A DNA stretch of 23,417 nucleotides from Isohypsibius dastychi (taxonomy: Eukaryota; Tardigrada; Eutardigrada; Parachela; Isohypsibiidae): the NCBI GenBank assembly GCA_034696485.1, contig JAQIWT010000322.1:1-23417 (forward strand). Direction: 5' to 3'. This document shows, piece after piece, positions 9,881 through 19,239 of the stretch; position 1 is the first letter of the stretch, and every line of letters begins with the position of its first letter. The notes under the pieces were generated by a model, which worked only from the letters and a program-made list of their open reading frames with translations, was not told the origin of the DNA and made no database searches. The translations under genes were made by a program, and so were the position numbers.

Positions 9881-10160
9881 CAAAAAGTGAGAAGTTGAAA
9901 GGGGGTAGGGTCAAACGATGACAAAAGAAAAACCTCTGAACTGGCAAAAAGAAATTTATGAACCAGAGGTGTTATGAACCTTTCTACCAGAAATAATTTC
10001 AATACAATTTTTTTTTCAGTACTTTTGAATAAATTAAAAAAAATGTGTGTTCAGACTTTTTGCTGATAGAACTCCAGAGAGGTGATCTGCGTGAAACGAC
10101 TCAAACGATGCCTGACTGAAAACCACAACAATGTCGGCAACATCAGAGAATCTTCAAAGT
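9881..10160. other. Intergenic, nothing recognised
   Basis: A/T-rich stretch with a T-run and A-runs near 10010-10040. No gene or repeat recognised. Confidence 0.35.
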
Positions 10161-10186
10161 GCCTTGGTTCCGCTATAACGCTAAGT

Positions 10187-10345
10187 GGTGGATTGAGGGG
10201 GGTAGGGGGGGGGATTTCTTCCCGGGATCCAGGGAGCTCCCCGCACTGGAGGGCACCCCCACCCCCTCTTGTCTTCTCGCTCCGCTAAGCAAAGCGAAAC
10301 AAAAAGCGTTTCCGCTTCCGCTTCGCTAACAGAAGCGGAGCGGAT
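10187..10345. repeat. G-run tract and GAAGCGG hairpin
   Basis: Plus-strand G-runs at about 10196-10213 could form a G-quadruplex. At about 10309-10343 TCCGCTTCCGCTTC pairs with GAAGCGGAGCGGA, with one bulged base, around a short loop. A similar GAAGCGG...CCGCTTC hairpin recurs at 16806-16827, so this may be a dispersed sequence. Confidence 0.45.
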
Positions 10346-10468
10346 CTCCCTCACACTGGAGCTCCAGCGCAGACTGGGCTGCGTGTTTGATTGTCACAAA
10401 AAATTCCGTGTTTTCGTTTCGAATGTGGCCCAACCAACACGAATATGAAGCAGCCCATACACATTTTC

Positions 10469-10502
10469 CTGAAAACAGGACAATCTTACCGAGAACAGGA
10501 CT
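10469..10502 (-). repeat. Inverted copies of the 20-bp minisatellite unit
   Basis: AAAACAGGACAATCTTACCG followed by AGAACAGGAC is the reverse complement of one and a half units of the array at 9681-9880. The array therefore has flanking members in both orientations (9082-9132 and here). Confidence 0.65.
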
Positions 10503-11461
10503 CGCAAGCGCAAACCCCCTAGAAACAGGTTTGAATACCGGTGCGGTGACCTCTTTGAGGGTTGCCACCAAGCACCATCTTAGTCAAGTTCACCGCTTTT
10601 TCGTTATAACTTCGAATAGTCGGAATCTATGCGCGGCCGAGTGTTCATGTAGTATACATATTTGGAGCGCTTTTGATTGTCTGCACGATAAATTGTTTGG
10701 TTTATTTTTCGTGTGATTATAACTCCAGATAAACAATTATCAGTTTTCGAAATAATTCAAGTTTGCCAGTCGCAATTTATCCACCAAAACAAAAAATATC
10801 CGGCCAATATCGGGAGGCTGAAGCCCTCAAGCCCCCCCCCCCGCACACCCTTGGAACATCTTTAGAATTGAACGATTGGGACCATCAATTGTTTTTACCG
10901 ATGTCTTACGAAGTGAATATATCCCGTATAAACTTATTGCAATTCCGGAATTCTCACGTGAAAGAAACGCCGACGGTTCGTTGTTGTATCTTTTTCTGAC
11001 GTAGGATCAGTTAACACAGTCACGGTTTTTAAAAGTTCTTAAACACGTTAATTAGTTCAAGTGAGTTTCGGAAAATCCGCGCAAATTCAAAGTATTTTTA
11101 GGTTCAGCTTTTTTGTTCGGGGTTTCATTATTGAGACAAATGGTCGGAGCACTGTATCGGAATTTCACGTCTTTTGACTATGGATCAGTCCACAAATTAA
11201 AGAGATGCATAATACCAGGGGGTTTGAGAAAGTCGCTCCAGTCACGTGATCTTACATCCCGGTTCAAAACGCATCAACAGCGGAACTGAAACAGCGCTGA
11301 AATGACAAAAGCCCTGTGGCGATAGCCCCGTCATTTGACCATCGTTCAGTATGGCGCTGAGTCAGCGTTTATTCTGAGCGGTAAAAGCCTCAGCATTTTT
11401 ACGAGAAAATGGTTCGCTTTCCCTTTACTTGCGCATTTCGTTTTTTCTTCCCTCTTTCGAC
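10503..11461. other. Intergenic, one dispersed repeat
   Basis: The only recognised item is a segment at about 10806-10857 (GGAGGCTGAAGCCCTCAAG, a C-run, then GCACACCCTTGG). A near-identical copy occurs at about 20287-20333 inside the kinase-like gene. Short frames here show no domains. Confidence 0.4.
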
Positions 11462-12914
11462 CGAATTCGTTCTCATTAATGTTCAGCCATTTGAGTCTGG
11501 CTCCTGGTGACTATTCCCCAAGTATTCGGACAGAGCAATCTGGAATGCTGTTTCGTTGAATTCCGCTCTGGATGGACGGAACACCTGGATTGGAGATCTC
11601 GTTTATCTTCGTAAGTGAGTTTTTGAATCTGAGTATGCTTTCTCGGGCTCTCGTTTGAGGAAATTGTGATGGATAAATTTAGTTTGCAGGGAATTCGCGA
11701 GTTTAACGGACGAATTCGTCAAGAAGTAGTTTTGTCAGCAGAAAATCAGACATGGATTTGCTGGATTCGACAACATCGCAGATCACAGCTTTCTCTTGAA
11801 TGGTCGGAAGGACTATGATGGACAATTTGTTGTCAAAAAAGATTTCGAACTTATGTCAGGTGAGAAAATATTATTTTAGAAAGGATCCCGTGGAAAACTG
11901 TTTCTAGGATGAGCTGAAAGGTTCAAGGAGTGAAAGAGTAAATTTGTTGCTTTCGTTCACGAATTCGGACCCTGATAGAGCAAAATCTTTGACAAAATGC
12001 CTGAGCAAAAGGGGTTTCATGATCATTTCCAAAAATAAGTTTTTGCGCATTTGTTTATTGGGGGGCGCTCTATTGGTTCTATTTCGAATTCGCATTTCTG
12101 ATTGGCTTCTCTGTACAGCAGCAGTAAAGCAGTAGCATGTTGCGTGCAACCGCAGAAGGTGGTGATTACGTCACAATTGAGAAAGCGCCAAACACGTTTA
12201 GTTTTGCACTGAATGTTGTGACTTCCACATTTCAAATTCTTCCCTGCAAATCCAAATCCTGATCTCAGTTTTACGGTGTTTCCAGCGAGTTTTGATCGAA
12301 TTCGCCCTGAAAGTGGATTGTGCTCATGAGTTCGTGTTTTGAGTGAGCTTCTGACGTTCATTTTTAGCTGGATCGTCATTATTTGGGCAAAGCTCGTTGG
12401 GAACCATCTTTTCAAAATCGGAACTCTGCAGTCTGCAAGTGGAAATCTCAACTCTTCTGGTAAGATTTATTGTTCCCAATCAGCAAACTCTCTGGCAGCG
12501 AGTTTGTATAGCATCACTAAATAACCGTGTCGTTTCAGGCAGTGGCGTGAAAGCGCCAACCAGTAACAACACCAAGCTTGGAAGTGTTGAATACAATTTT
12601 GAGTGTGAACAGCATTTGCCATCCACAGCTTCACTGCGTGATTCTGGTTTTGTTGAACTCCCGGGATGCCGAATTCGGCTATCATCTCCGAGTTGTCAAG
12701 TCGCTGAAGACGATCGACTTCCGCTTGTTCAACTGGTGAGAGATGATGCGAATTCGTTTGATTGTAAGTTGTTTAATATTTTTCTCTCAATCCAGGTCGT
12801 AAGCGGATTTTGACAAACGAGAAAGAGATGAATATGACGCTCGGAAATCCCATTTTCACCACGAAGGTAAGGATTATTTAGTTTCTGATGTGAATTTAAT
12901 TTTGTACGAATTCG
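11462..12914. repeat. Cluster of eight CGAATTCG palindromes
   Basis: Exact CGAATTCG starts at 11462, 11711, 11960, 12085, 12297, 12670, 12749 and 12907. Under equal base use about 0.02 would be expected in this length, and I noticed no exact copy elsewhere in the window. Flanks differ, so it is not a simple tandem repeat. Copies fall in both proposed exons and introns. Confidence 0.7.
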
Positions 12915-13153
12915 TTATTTCACAGATTACGATTTCTTCCGAGTCTCATCAAGGAACAAAGTGCCATCAATCTCCGGTCGCAGCTATTTCTCGGTGCAAA
13001 CACGTCTTCAAAGCTAATCTAGATTATGCATTTTTCTTCTTGTCTTTTCATTCAGATGTTTTTATTTTGTTTCCATTCTCATTTGTCTCTCAGCTTCCGC
13101 TAATCAGCGGCCAAATCTTGCGTTTTTTTGAAGTTATCTTGACGCGCTTCTGA
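11550..13153 (+). CDS. Candidate small multi-exon gene, unknown product
   Basis: The best-supported exons are 12368-12459, 12539-12763, 12796-12866 and 12926-13153 (TGA at 13151). They join in phase with GT-AG borders. Together they read, in part, HLFKIGTLQSASGNLNSSG, LGSVEYNFECEQHLPS, ELPGCRIRLSSPSCQVAED, LTNEKEMNMTLGNPIFTTK and KCHQSPVAAISRCKHVF, then a hydrophobic tail. Several cysteines and a possible membrane-spanning C-terminus suggest a secreted or surface protein, but I recognise no family. The 12764-12795 intron would be only 32 nt. Using the donor near 12736 instead gives a 60-nt intron and a quick stop. Possible earlier exons lie near 11558-11610 (ALDGRNTWIGDLVYL) and 11742-11859 (GFAGFDNIADHSFLLNGRKD), and near 12138-12260 (GGDYVTIEKAPNTFSF). 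Exon choice is uncertain, and a decayed gene is possible. Confidence 0.35.
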
Positions 13154-13695
13154 AGGAAATTCTGAATTAAAACAACGCTGTTTTGGCGCTTTTGCGTTGC
13201 TGAAATGACTAAAAAGTGGACGCTGATTAAGCGCCATTTCGGGCGCCAATTTTGGATGGTTTGCAGCGGGCTCTCAGCGTTGCTGGTAGCGCTGCAGAGA
13301 CGCTGAAATCATTCCAAAATCCCGCTGTTTAAGCTACATTTCTGCTACCTCCTACGAACCGGGATTGGCCCTTTCAGCACCAACAAGTCACAACAGATTT
13401 TAAGATAGAGTAAACGAAACGACACCTGGATTCACCCGCAGCTAGTGGTTTCGACTCAAACGAAAATGACCTAACCTTAATTCCATACGCAATCTGTCGC
13501 TTTTCAAACACTATCGAATTTGGTCAACAAGCTTCCGTTATGTCCAGATTGAATATGCATTGAATTGCTCATTGCCTCCGGTTTTAATTCTCAAAATCTG
13601 GTTTCAAAGAGATGTAGTGACGACAGCAGGCGCCGTTGATCTTGAACCGCACTACCTTCGTCGTTCATCATCTGGTTTCAGAATCAGTAAAAATA
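13154..13695. other. Intergenic, GCGCTGA-rich words; probable 5' region of the astacin-like gene
   Basis: Words such as GCTGAAATGA, AGCGCT and GACGCTGA recur at 13170-13310, and related words occur at 11290-11370, on the other side of the candidate gene. The last 150 bases must contain the astacin-like gene's promoter or leader. I see no defined TATA box. The frame 13560-13766 overlaps the true start in another phase and is not called. Confidence 0.35.
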
Positions 13696-16008
13696 ATGTC
13701 TCTCGTTCATTTTTACTTCTATTCGACGTTGTTCCTCTTATCTCAAATAACGAGCGCATTTTGTAAGTCTGGCACTTTTCAGTCCTTCCAAGAATAATTT
13801 CATGGTTTCAGGCGAAATCTCCCTTGATGGGGATGAATGGCGCAAATACATTCCAGAAAGCGCACTCGAAGAGCTGGATAGAGCAGGCAGTATCGCAAAA
13901 GATGCAGGGTCAGGAGCTGCGAGAGCAAATACTCTGCCATTTCAAACGGACTTGAAGAACTGTCTGGGTTCATCAGAAGGAGATATCTGTCGCAACTGGA
14001 ATACCGCCGTCCAAAGATGGAAGAGAACGCATCAGCCTACCATGTTAATCCACTACAGAATATCTGATGAGATACCCAAAACCCCGGATTTCGATATTCA
14101 ACACGTGATCATAGGTGAGTCAACTTGATAGGGGTTTTTTCATCCGAATGACGAATGGCAGCCACCCGTCTATTCTGAACAAACAACAAGACATGAAGAC
14201 ACGTGATTCGAAGGTCACCGTGTTGATAACAGGGCAGAAACAAAAACAACTAACTCTATGAATGAAATGGGACAAGAGTGAAATGATGGCCATGATAGGG
14301 TCATGATCACAATTTCTTTAAAAGAGTTCCCATGAACTGAGCCCACTTGAGTGACACAGCTAAAACTTTTTAAGTTACCAAGTGAATTCTTTTCGATGCT
14401 TCTAGTTTTCGTCTCCTCCAGTTATGTATTTCTCTCGGTATCGCTTTGGTGTTGAGTGTGTTTCAGTTTCCACAACAGTGCTTTTCATTATTGCAGAACA
14501 ATTTGATTTACTGGAAAAGTCAGTTGACTCATGTGTCAGTTCAGCCAGTCAGCCTGGGATGACAAGACCGATGCAGAGACGATCTTGATATTTCGGCCAT
14601 CTCCAGATTCCAAGTAAGTTAGGTACCACTCTACCACTACGGCTCGATATGCCGATATAACCACCTCTAAGTCTGGCTCACACTGTCAGCGGAGAATGTG
14701 GTACGCATTACATAACTGCTCATTTACCCATTTGCCTTTTGCAGTTGTTTCGTCGATCAGAAAATGAGCGCCAAGGGTGAAATCAGCATCTTCATCAACA
14801 AAGACGACACTTGTGACCTCTTAAGTAAAGGTGGCACGGTTCTTCACTCGGTGCTCCACGCACTCGGATTCCCCCATGAACATGTCCGGCATGATCGAGA
14901 CGAAAATCTGAAGGTCATGTGGACCAACGTTCTCCCCGGTAAACAACCCAAAAGGCCGGTAATCGTCAATTATTTTAAACGAGTGATTCCCAGGAAGGGC
15001 GAAGGATTTCGACAAGGACCCAGACGGAATGAAATATGAATTTGAATATGATCACGACTCGATCCTTCATCCAGGTTTTAGTTTCTTAGCACTGGATTCT
15101 GGAAAGCCAACAATGTTTGCACAAGCGATACTACCGATTTTGATCGGTCAACGTGACCACCTCAGCGAGGTTGACAAGAAAAAGTTCAAGAAGACGTTCT
15201 GTGGCATCGAGCCAACAGGTAGCACCAAAGAAAGGTTATCGTGAAGTACACACTTGATTGTCATCGTTCCAGATGACGAAGTCACAACCACAAAAGCCAC
15301 AACCAAAAAGGAGACCACAACACCGTACGTTTGTTTGTTAAAGTCTCAAGTATAGTTGACGCGAAAGCCTCATTGTAGCGCGAGGACGACTCCCAGAAAG
15401 ACAACTTCTGAATTTTTGGACTATGATGAGGAACTCAAGTCCGAGGATGAGCTGATGTCGGAATCTCTCACCGAGGAAGGATCTGAAACGTTGCTTTTTG
15501 TTGATGATCTACCGTTAATCTGAGAATGACTATCTCATTCTAGATTCAAACCTACTCCCGCACCAGGAGTTCCAAGAACCAAGCCAGTTTCCGCCACCTC
15601 AGCTCCCAGTTTGAGTATTAACCCAACGAAAACCAAAAAATGCCCGAACAATATAGTGACGATTATCAACGAGGATGTCATATTCCAAACGACAGTCTCA
15701 GCAAACAAAAGAATGAAACGGACCACACGAAAGACGATTGCTTATATTCCCACTCAGGAATCGGAATATAGTGAGCCGATACAAACAAAGCTTGGTTGAA
15801 TTTCGAGTCTTGCAAAATCATATTTCGTTTTTCAGTCGAACTATTTAAACTTGATAACCAGGATGAAGGCTGGGAAGTCCATACAGCGTCTTCAAGCCGG
15901 CTTGACGAAGACACCATGGTGTTCTCGACCAAAAACAACGATAAGCCGGGGTCGGATGGAGCAACGCTCAAACGACGGAAAATAGAAACTCGGAAACTAC
16001 GATGTTGA
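13696..16008 (+). CDS. Secreted astacin-family protein, predicted catalytically inactive
   Basis: Proposed exons: 13696-13762, 13812-14114, 14497-14613, 14745-14938, 14994-15218, 15273-15324, 15379-15489, 15544-15794 and 15836-16008. The ATG at 13696 opens a signal peptide (hydrophobic FYFYSTLFLLS, cleavage near SAF). A pro-region follows, then the mature domain start with IHYRISDEIP. Astacin landmarks are LHSVLHALGFPHEHVRHDRD, TNVLPG, DHDSILHPG and IGQRDHLSEVD. Active astacins have HExxHxxGxxHExxRxDR and a SxMHY Met-turn. Here the Glu is Ser, Met is Leu and Tyr is Pro, although the three zinc His remain. Exon 3 changes frame between SVDSCV and FSQSAWDDKTDAETILIF, requiring one extra base. 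After the domain come a Thr-rich linker, an acidic stretch (DYDEELKSEDE) and a basic end. Nematodes and other invertebrates have many astacins. Whether this is an inactive expressed paralogue or a young pseudogene is open. Confidence 0.75.
14497..14613 (+). other. Frame-disrupted exon 3 of the astacin-like gene
   Basis: The acceptor TTATTGCAG at 14488-14496 and the preceding phase give EQFDLLEKSVDSCV, matching the helix and first Cys of astacins. The downstream part only reads correctly (DDKTDAETILIFRP) one frame away, and joins the next exon in that second frame. The exon is 117 nt, one base short of the length that would keep the frame. A tiny 20-nt intron is not plausible, so this is either a real one-base deletion or an assembly error. 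Confidence 0.55.
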
Positions 16009-16745
16009 TTTTTAATCAAAAGCACATTCTGCTGAAAATTTTATCCTGACACGCTGTATCTCCCTGCTAGTTCTAAGCATTTCCAACAAAACAAGACACC
16101 TGAGAACTAACAATACTTATGTCCTCTGCGCGATCACCTATCGTTCACTCGCTCTATGGTTCAATCACAACTTAAGAGGTATTTATCTGGAAAAGTAAGG
16201 GTTCAGTGTAAAACTGCAATATTTCGACATTTTTCTGTATGAATTTATGAAGTATCTGATATGCTAAAGTAAAAAACCAATAGTTACTCTTTGCCGAAAA
16301 TATCAAGGTTACTTCGGACGAAATTTCCGGGACCGTTCAAAATAGTCTAAATGCTTGAAAACTAGATTCGAAAGTTGCTGTTAATTCAGATACCTTATAT
16401 CGAGAAGGTCGACCTAATCGACCAATAACTTGACATTTTGATGAAGCCTGAAAAGATGAATAATAGGCCTAATGACTTTGGTCTGGACTTATTCTTGTGG
16501 CTAAACTTCTTGAATTAAGCTCTTGGTGGTTGATGCCTTGTCTCCTGATCAAACTGGACAGCGGCTGAAAATTCGGATATTCCGCCGTCACTTTCCTTTA
16601 AACACGAGGTCGACGAAAACCGATGACGTTTAAAGAATTTTCTGAATTCACCTGGTTTCTGTTATTTATTTGGCCCCGCCTTCATAGTGATATTTTCGAA
16701 AGAAGAAAGATGTGCATTTTCTGATATTCACTCGCCAATCTGAGG
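16009..16745. other. Intergenic after the astacin-like gene, nothing recognised
   Basis: No clear AATAAA was seen close to the stop at 16008, and the first 300 bases presumably contain the 3' end. Stops are dense on both strands, and no repeat was recognised. Confidence 0.35.
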
Positions 16746-16827
16746 TTGCGAGGCGGAGTACAGCTCCGTCTCGCAATAATGGAGCGCTCTCAAAAGAACA
16801 AAGGGAAGCGGGGCTTGCTCCGCTTCT
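16746..16827. repeat. Two adjacent hairpins
   Basis: TTGCGAGGCGGAG pairs with CTCCGTCTCGCAA around a five-base loop (16746-16776). One G-T pair makes it perfect as RNA. It is followed by GAAGCGG...CCGCTTC at 16806-16827. The second resembles the hairpin near 10309-10343, so the pair may be part of a dispersed element. Confidence 0.5.
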
Positions 16828-16970
16828 GGGGTTTTAATGGGCGCCTGACAAAGAAAAACGCCGCAATAAAACCGAAATGAAACCAAATGCTCGTCTTTAC
16901 TTTAAAATGAACAACTGCAGACGTTGGCTCCAAAAAGTAACCACCACAATCTATCACGATCTATCAGAGA

Positions 16971-17001
16971 TAAGAAAGCCCGAGGTAGGCAGGCTTTCTT
17001 A
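16971..17001. repeat. Perfect 10-bp hairpin
   Basis: TAAGAAAGCC and GGCTTTCTTA enclose an 11-nt loop. Its sequence is not the animal histone stem-loop, and no gene end lies nearby. Confidence 0.5.
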
Positions 17002-17193
17002 AATCTTTCAACCAAGCTGTTACTTTACCTTAAGCTCTGAGCTTCCGATAAAAACTCGAAATTTAAATTGTTCAGAAGGTCAGGGAGAAACCAAGCAGAA
17101 GAATGACCGATGGAGTTATTAGAACCGGTGGCCCGTGTTGCATCACCCTGATTTTATGTCTCTGGCTCAATCAGCTTGTCTCAGATTGATGTG

Positions 17194-17267
17194 CTCCAAA
17201 ATTTACAGCCCACTCTGCCCATCTAACACATAAAATCAGATGCTTGGGTGGGCTGTAAATTGTGGAG
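17194..17267. repeat. 20-bp stem inverted repeat
   Basis: CTCCAAAATTTACAGCCCAC at 17194-17213 pairs with its complement at 17248-17267, with 19 of 20 matches and a 34-nt loop. The precursor-like length (74 nt) leaves open a small RNA or a minimal MITE. No target duplication was recognised. Confidence 0.6.
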
Positions 17268-18480
17268 GACAAGTAGAAAGTGATACCATACCATTTTTTT
17301 GCTGGAAACTGCTCATTATCTGGGTGCTCGTTTTTGGTTATTTAGTCTATATTTGGTCAATTGGGTAATGTTTATGGATAGATCCTTCACTGATCTATCG
17401 AAAAAGCTCAATATCAACTATTTGGCCCATTTTTAGCACATCAACGGCCACTTCAGAGAACTCCCTTAAAGTGTCCCCATGTTCATTTCTCTGATTGTAA
17501 GACTGCCATCGACGGGGAGGCGGAGGGGGGTGTTATTTGCAACCGATGTTCTTCGGCTATAACCCTACAGCTTGCTGCCAATTCAGGAGTGTCGCTTCTC
17601 TTCAAATCCGTTGAGCTTCACTTCTGAGAAGAACTGACAATCGTGGTGCAGTTCGTCGAGCATTAGAATTTTGCGAGGTATTTGTCAGTTCTTAAATCAA
17701 CCAATCAATAAATCTTCGAAATTTTCCATGGTACCTACTGTAAGACAAGGTCTTAAGTCCCCGTGATGAAGTTGTGAATCCCTGCCTCAGATTTTTAGGA
17801 TCAGGTAATTGCTTCCCTCAAATTTCACCGGCTCCCTGAGAATTTTAGTAATCTGAGGTTTTAAGGGAAAAGCACTGTTTCCTCGTCGCGCATTTTCATC
17901 CGATCATCTGTGTTGGTCTATGTTGGAATATTTCACATGTGAGAGCGATGCGTTAACCCGTGCGTAGAACTGAGTTGTTATCGGGCTGACGCGTCTCAAA
18001 GAACGCTACCCAGAGTATCAAAATTAGATAATTGACAATCGACAAACATATAAACGATATCCAGTTTTTAAGGAATCTTTCTCAAGTTCCTCCCTCAGAT
18101 ATTTAGGCTCCTCACTAATCTCACTAACTCCCTAACCATTTGAGGTGAATACCTCGTCTCTCACGGCTCTCCTCGTCCCTATGGACGCGGAAACGCAACC
18201 TTACAGGCTCGTGAAACCTAATTGTTTCTGCGTACAGCGATTTCTTAACAGAATTGCAGTTATGGGATTGATTCATTTTTTTAACACTAATTCGGGACTT
18301 GAGGTTCTCTAAGTTCGAATGGAATGCACGACGTCTACCCTGATTTTCTTCCAACAATGTGATCAAATTGATATCAAAATTGTGAACTGCCAAACATAAT
18401 ACAAGGGGTTGACCTTTCCAGAGGGAGGAGACTGGTCTAGGGTGTTGCCCTTTGCCTTGAAAAAGGCGCAAAAAATAATG
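17268..18480. other. Intergenic, one weak inverted repeat
   Basis: The only structure noticed is AAGAACTGACAA at 17629-17640 with its complement at 17682-17693. No gene, RNA or other repeat was recognised. The long minus-strand frame at 18124-18609 is dominated by proline encoded by the G-runs at 18503-18600 and is not called. Confidence 0.35.
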
Positions 18481-18502
18481 GAATGTGGCTCGCCAAGAAA
18501 AA

Positions 18503-18598
18503 GGGGGGGGGGGGAGGGGGGGGAATCCGCCTAAAGGGGGGGGGGTGGGGGCGGGTGAGACCCTGATATGCTGGCCAAAAAAGGGGAGGGGAGGGGGC
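18503..18598 (+). repeat. Interrupted poly-G tract
   Basis: Several runs of five to twelve G interrupted by single bases, then AAAGGGG-type runs up to 18598. It has strong G-quadruplex potential on the plus strand and is a likely site of replication slippage or assembly error. Confidence 0.7.
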
Positions 18599-18676
18599 GA
18601 GTGACCCAAAAAGAGGATTTCTACGCCACTGATACTAATGAAGTTCTCTTCAGCAAGGAACTACTAAATAAAAAGA

Positions 18677-18789
18677 ATGACATCCCGATCGAATGGTTCG
18701 AATGATTTTTCCTTCGACATGCTATCTCTCCTTGAAATGGTGCAGTTAAAACAGCTGCTAGATGATGATGGTAAAATGAAGGAGGTAAT
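18677..18789 (+). CDS. VPS37/Mod_r-like exon (isolated or fragment)
   Basis: From the ATG at 18677 the frame reads a Ser/Asn-rich leader, then FDMLSLLEMVQLKQLLDDDG and KMKE. The L..MxxxxLxxLLxDxxKxxE pattern resembles the start of the Mod_r domain of VPS37, an ESCRT-I subunit that acts in endosomal sorting of ubiquitinated membrane proteins. After KMKEG or KMKE there is a possible donor (GAG|GTAATA at about 18784). The frame also stays open to 18898. I found no further Mod_r exons before the minus-strand gene begins at 19240. This could be a first exon whose partners lie in unrecognised sequence, a gene fragment, or chance similarity over about 25 residues. Confidence 0.3.
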
Positions 18790-19066
18790 ATTGGATCATT
18801 TATTATGTCGCGAGACAACCAGGAAGAAGGAAGCCAGAGAAAAACATATGGTTGCGGTTATCAGTTTGTTAACATGTCAGTCATCAAACTGGGAGTAATT
18901 TCGAATGGATCGGTGGGCGTGATCTTGTGGATTGCTGACAAAGGGTCACGGTAGTCAATCGGTATTCAGCTGACGAAACTAAATGATGTAATGGTTATCA
19001 AACTGAAAACTTAGCCGATATTCGGAACGTTGGCCATGAGTTGTTTTTCATCTGTTTCAAAACCCA

Positions 19067-19099
19067 TTCTGTATTCTGTATTCTGTATTCTGTATCTGT
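19067..19099 (+). repeat. TATTCTG heptamer repeat
   Basis: About four copies of the 7-bp unit TATTCTG in tandem, ending in a TATCTG variant. A short microsatellite downstream of the minus-strand gene. Confidence 0.8.
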
Positions 19100-19239
19100 G
19101 GAGTACCACGTGAAAAAATAATCATCACGAACATCAAAACAGATCTCAAAACGAACTAAGCAAAAAACACGGCGCTACGCAATTTTCGGCCCGGAATGAA
19201 TCAGTCATGAAAGCTCGGAATTACCCAGTCATGATGAAA

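Noticed and set aside
9601-9947. Long overlapping frames on both strands across the 20-bp array
   Set aside because: They are translations of a repeat whose 20-bp period is not a multiple of three, so three frames give the same peptide cycle. No start context or domain.
12023-12451. 142-codon minus-strand frame
   Set aside because: It lies opposite the candidate plus-strand exons, has no recognised domain and ends without splice signals. The plus strand gives better phase continuity.
16971-17001. Histone mRNA-type or terminator hairpin
   Set aside because: The stem and loop do not match the histone consensus, and there is no upstream histone gene.
18124-18609. 161-codon minus-strand frame rich in proline
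   Set aside because: The Pro-rich start comes from the complement of G-runs. The rest shows no domain or splice context.
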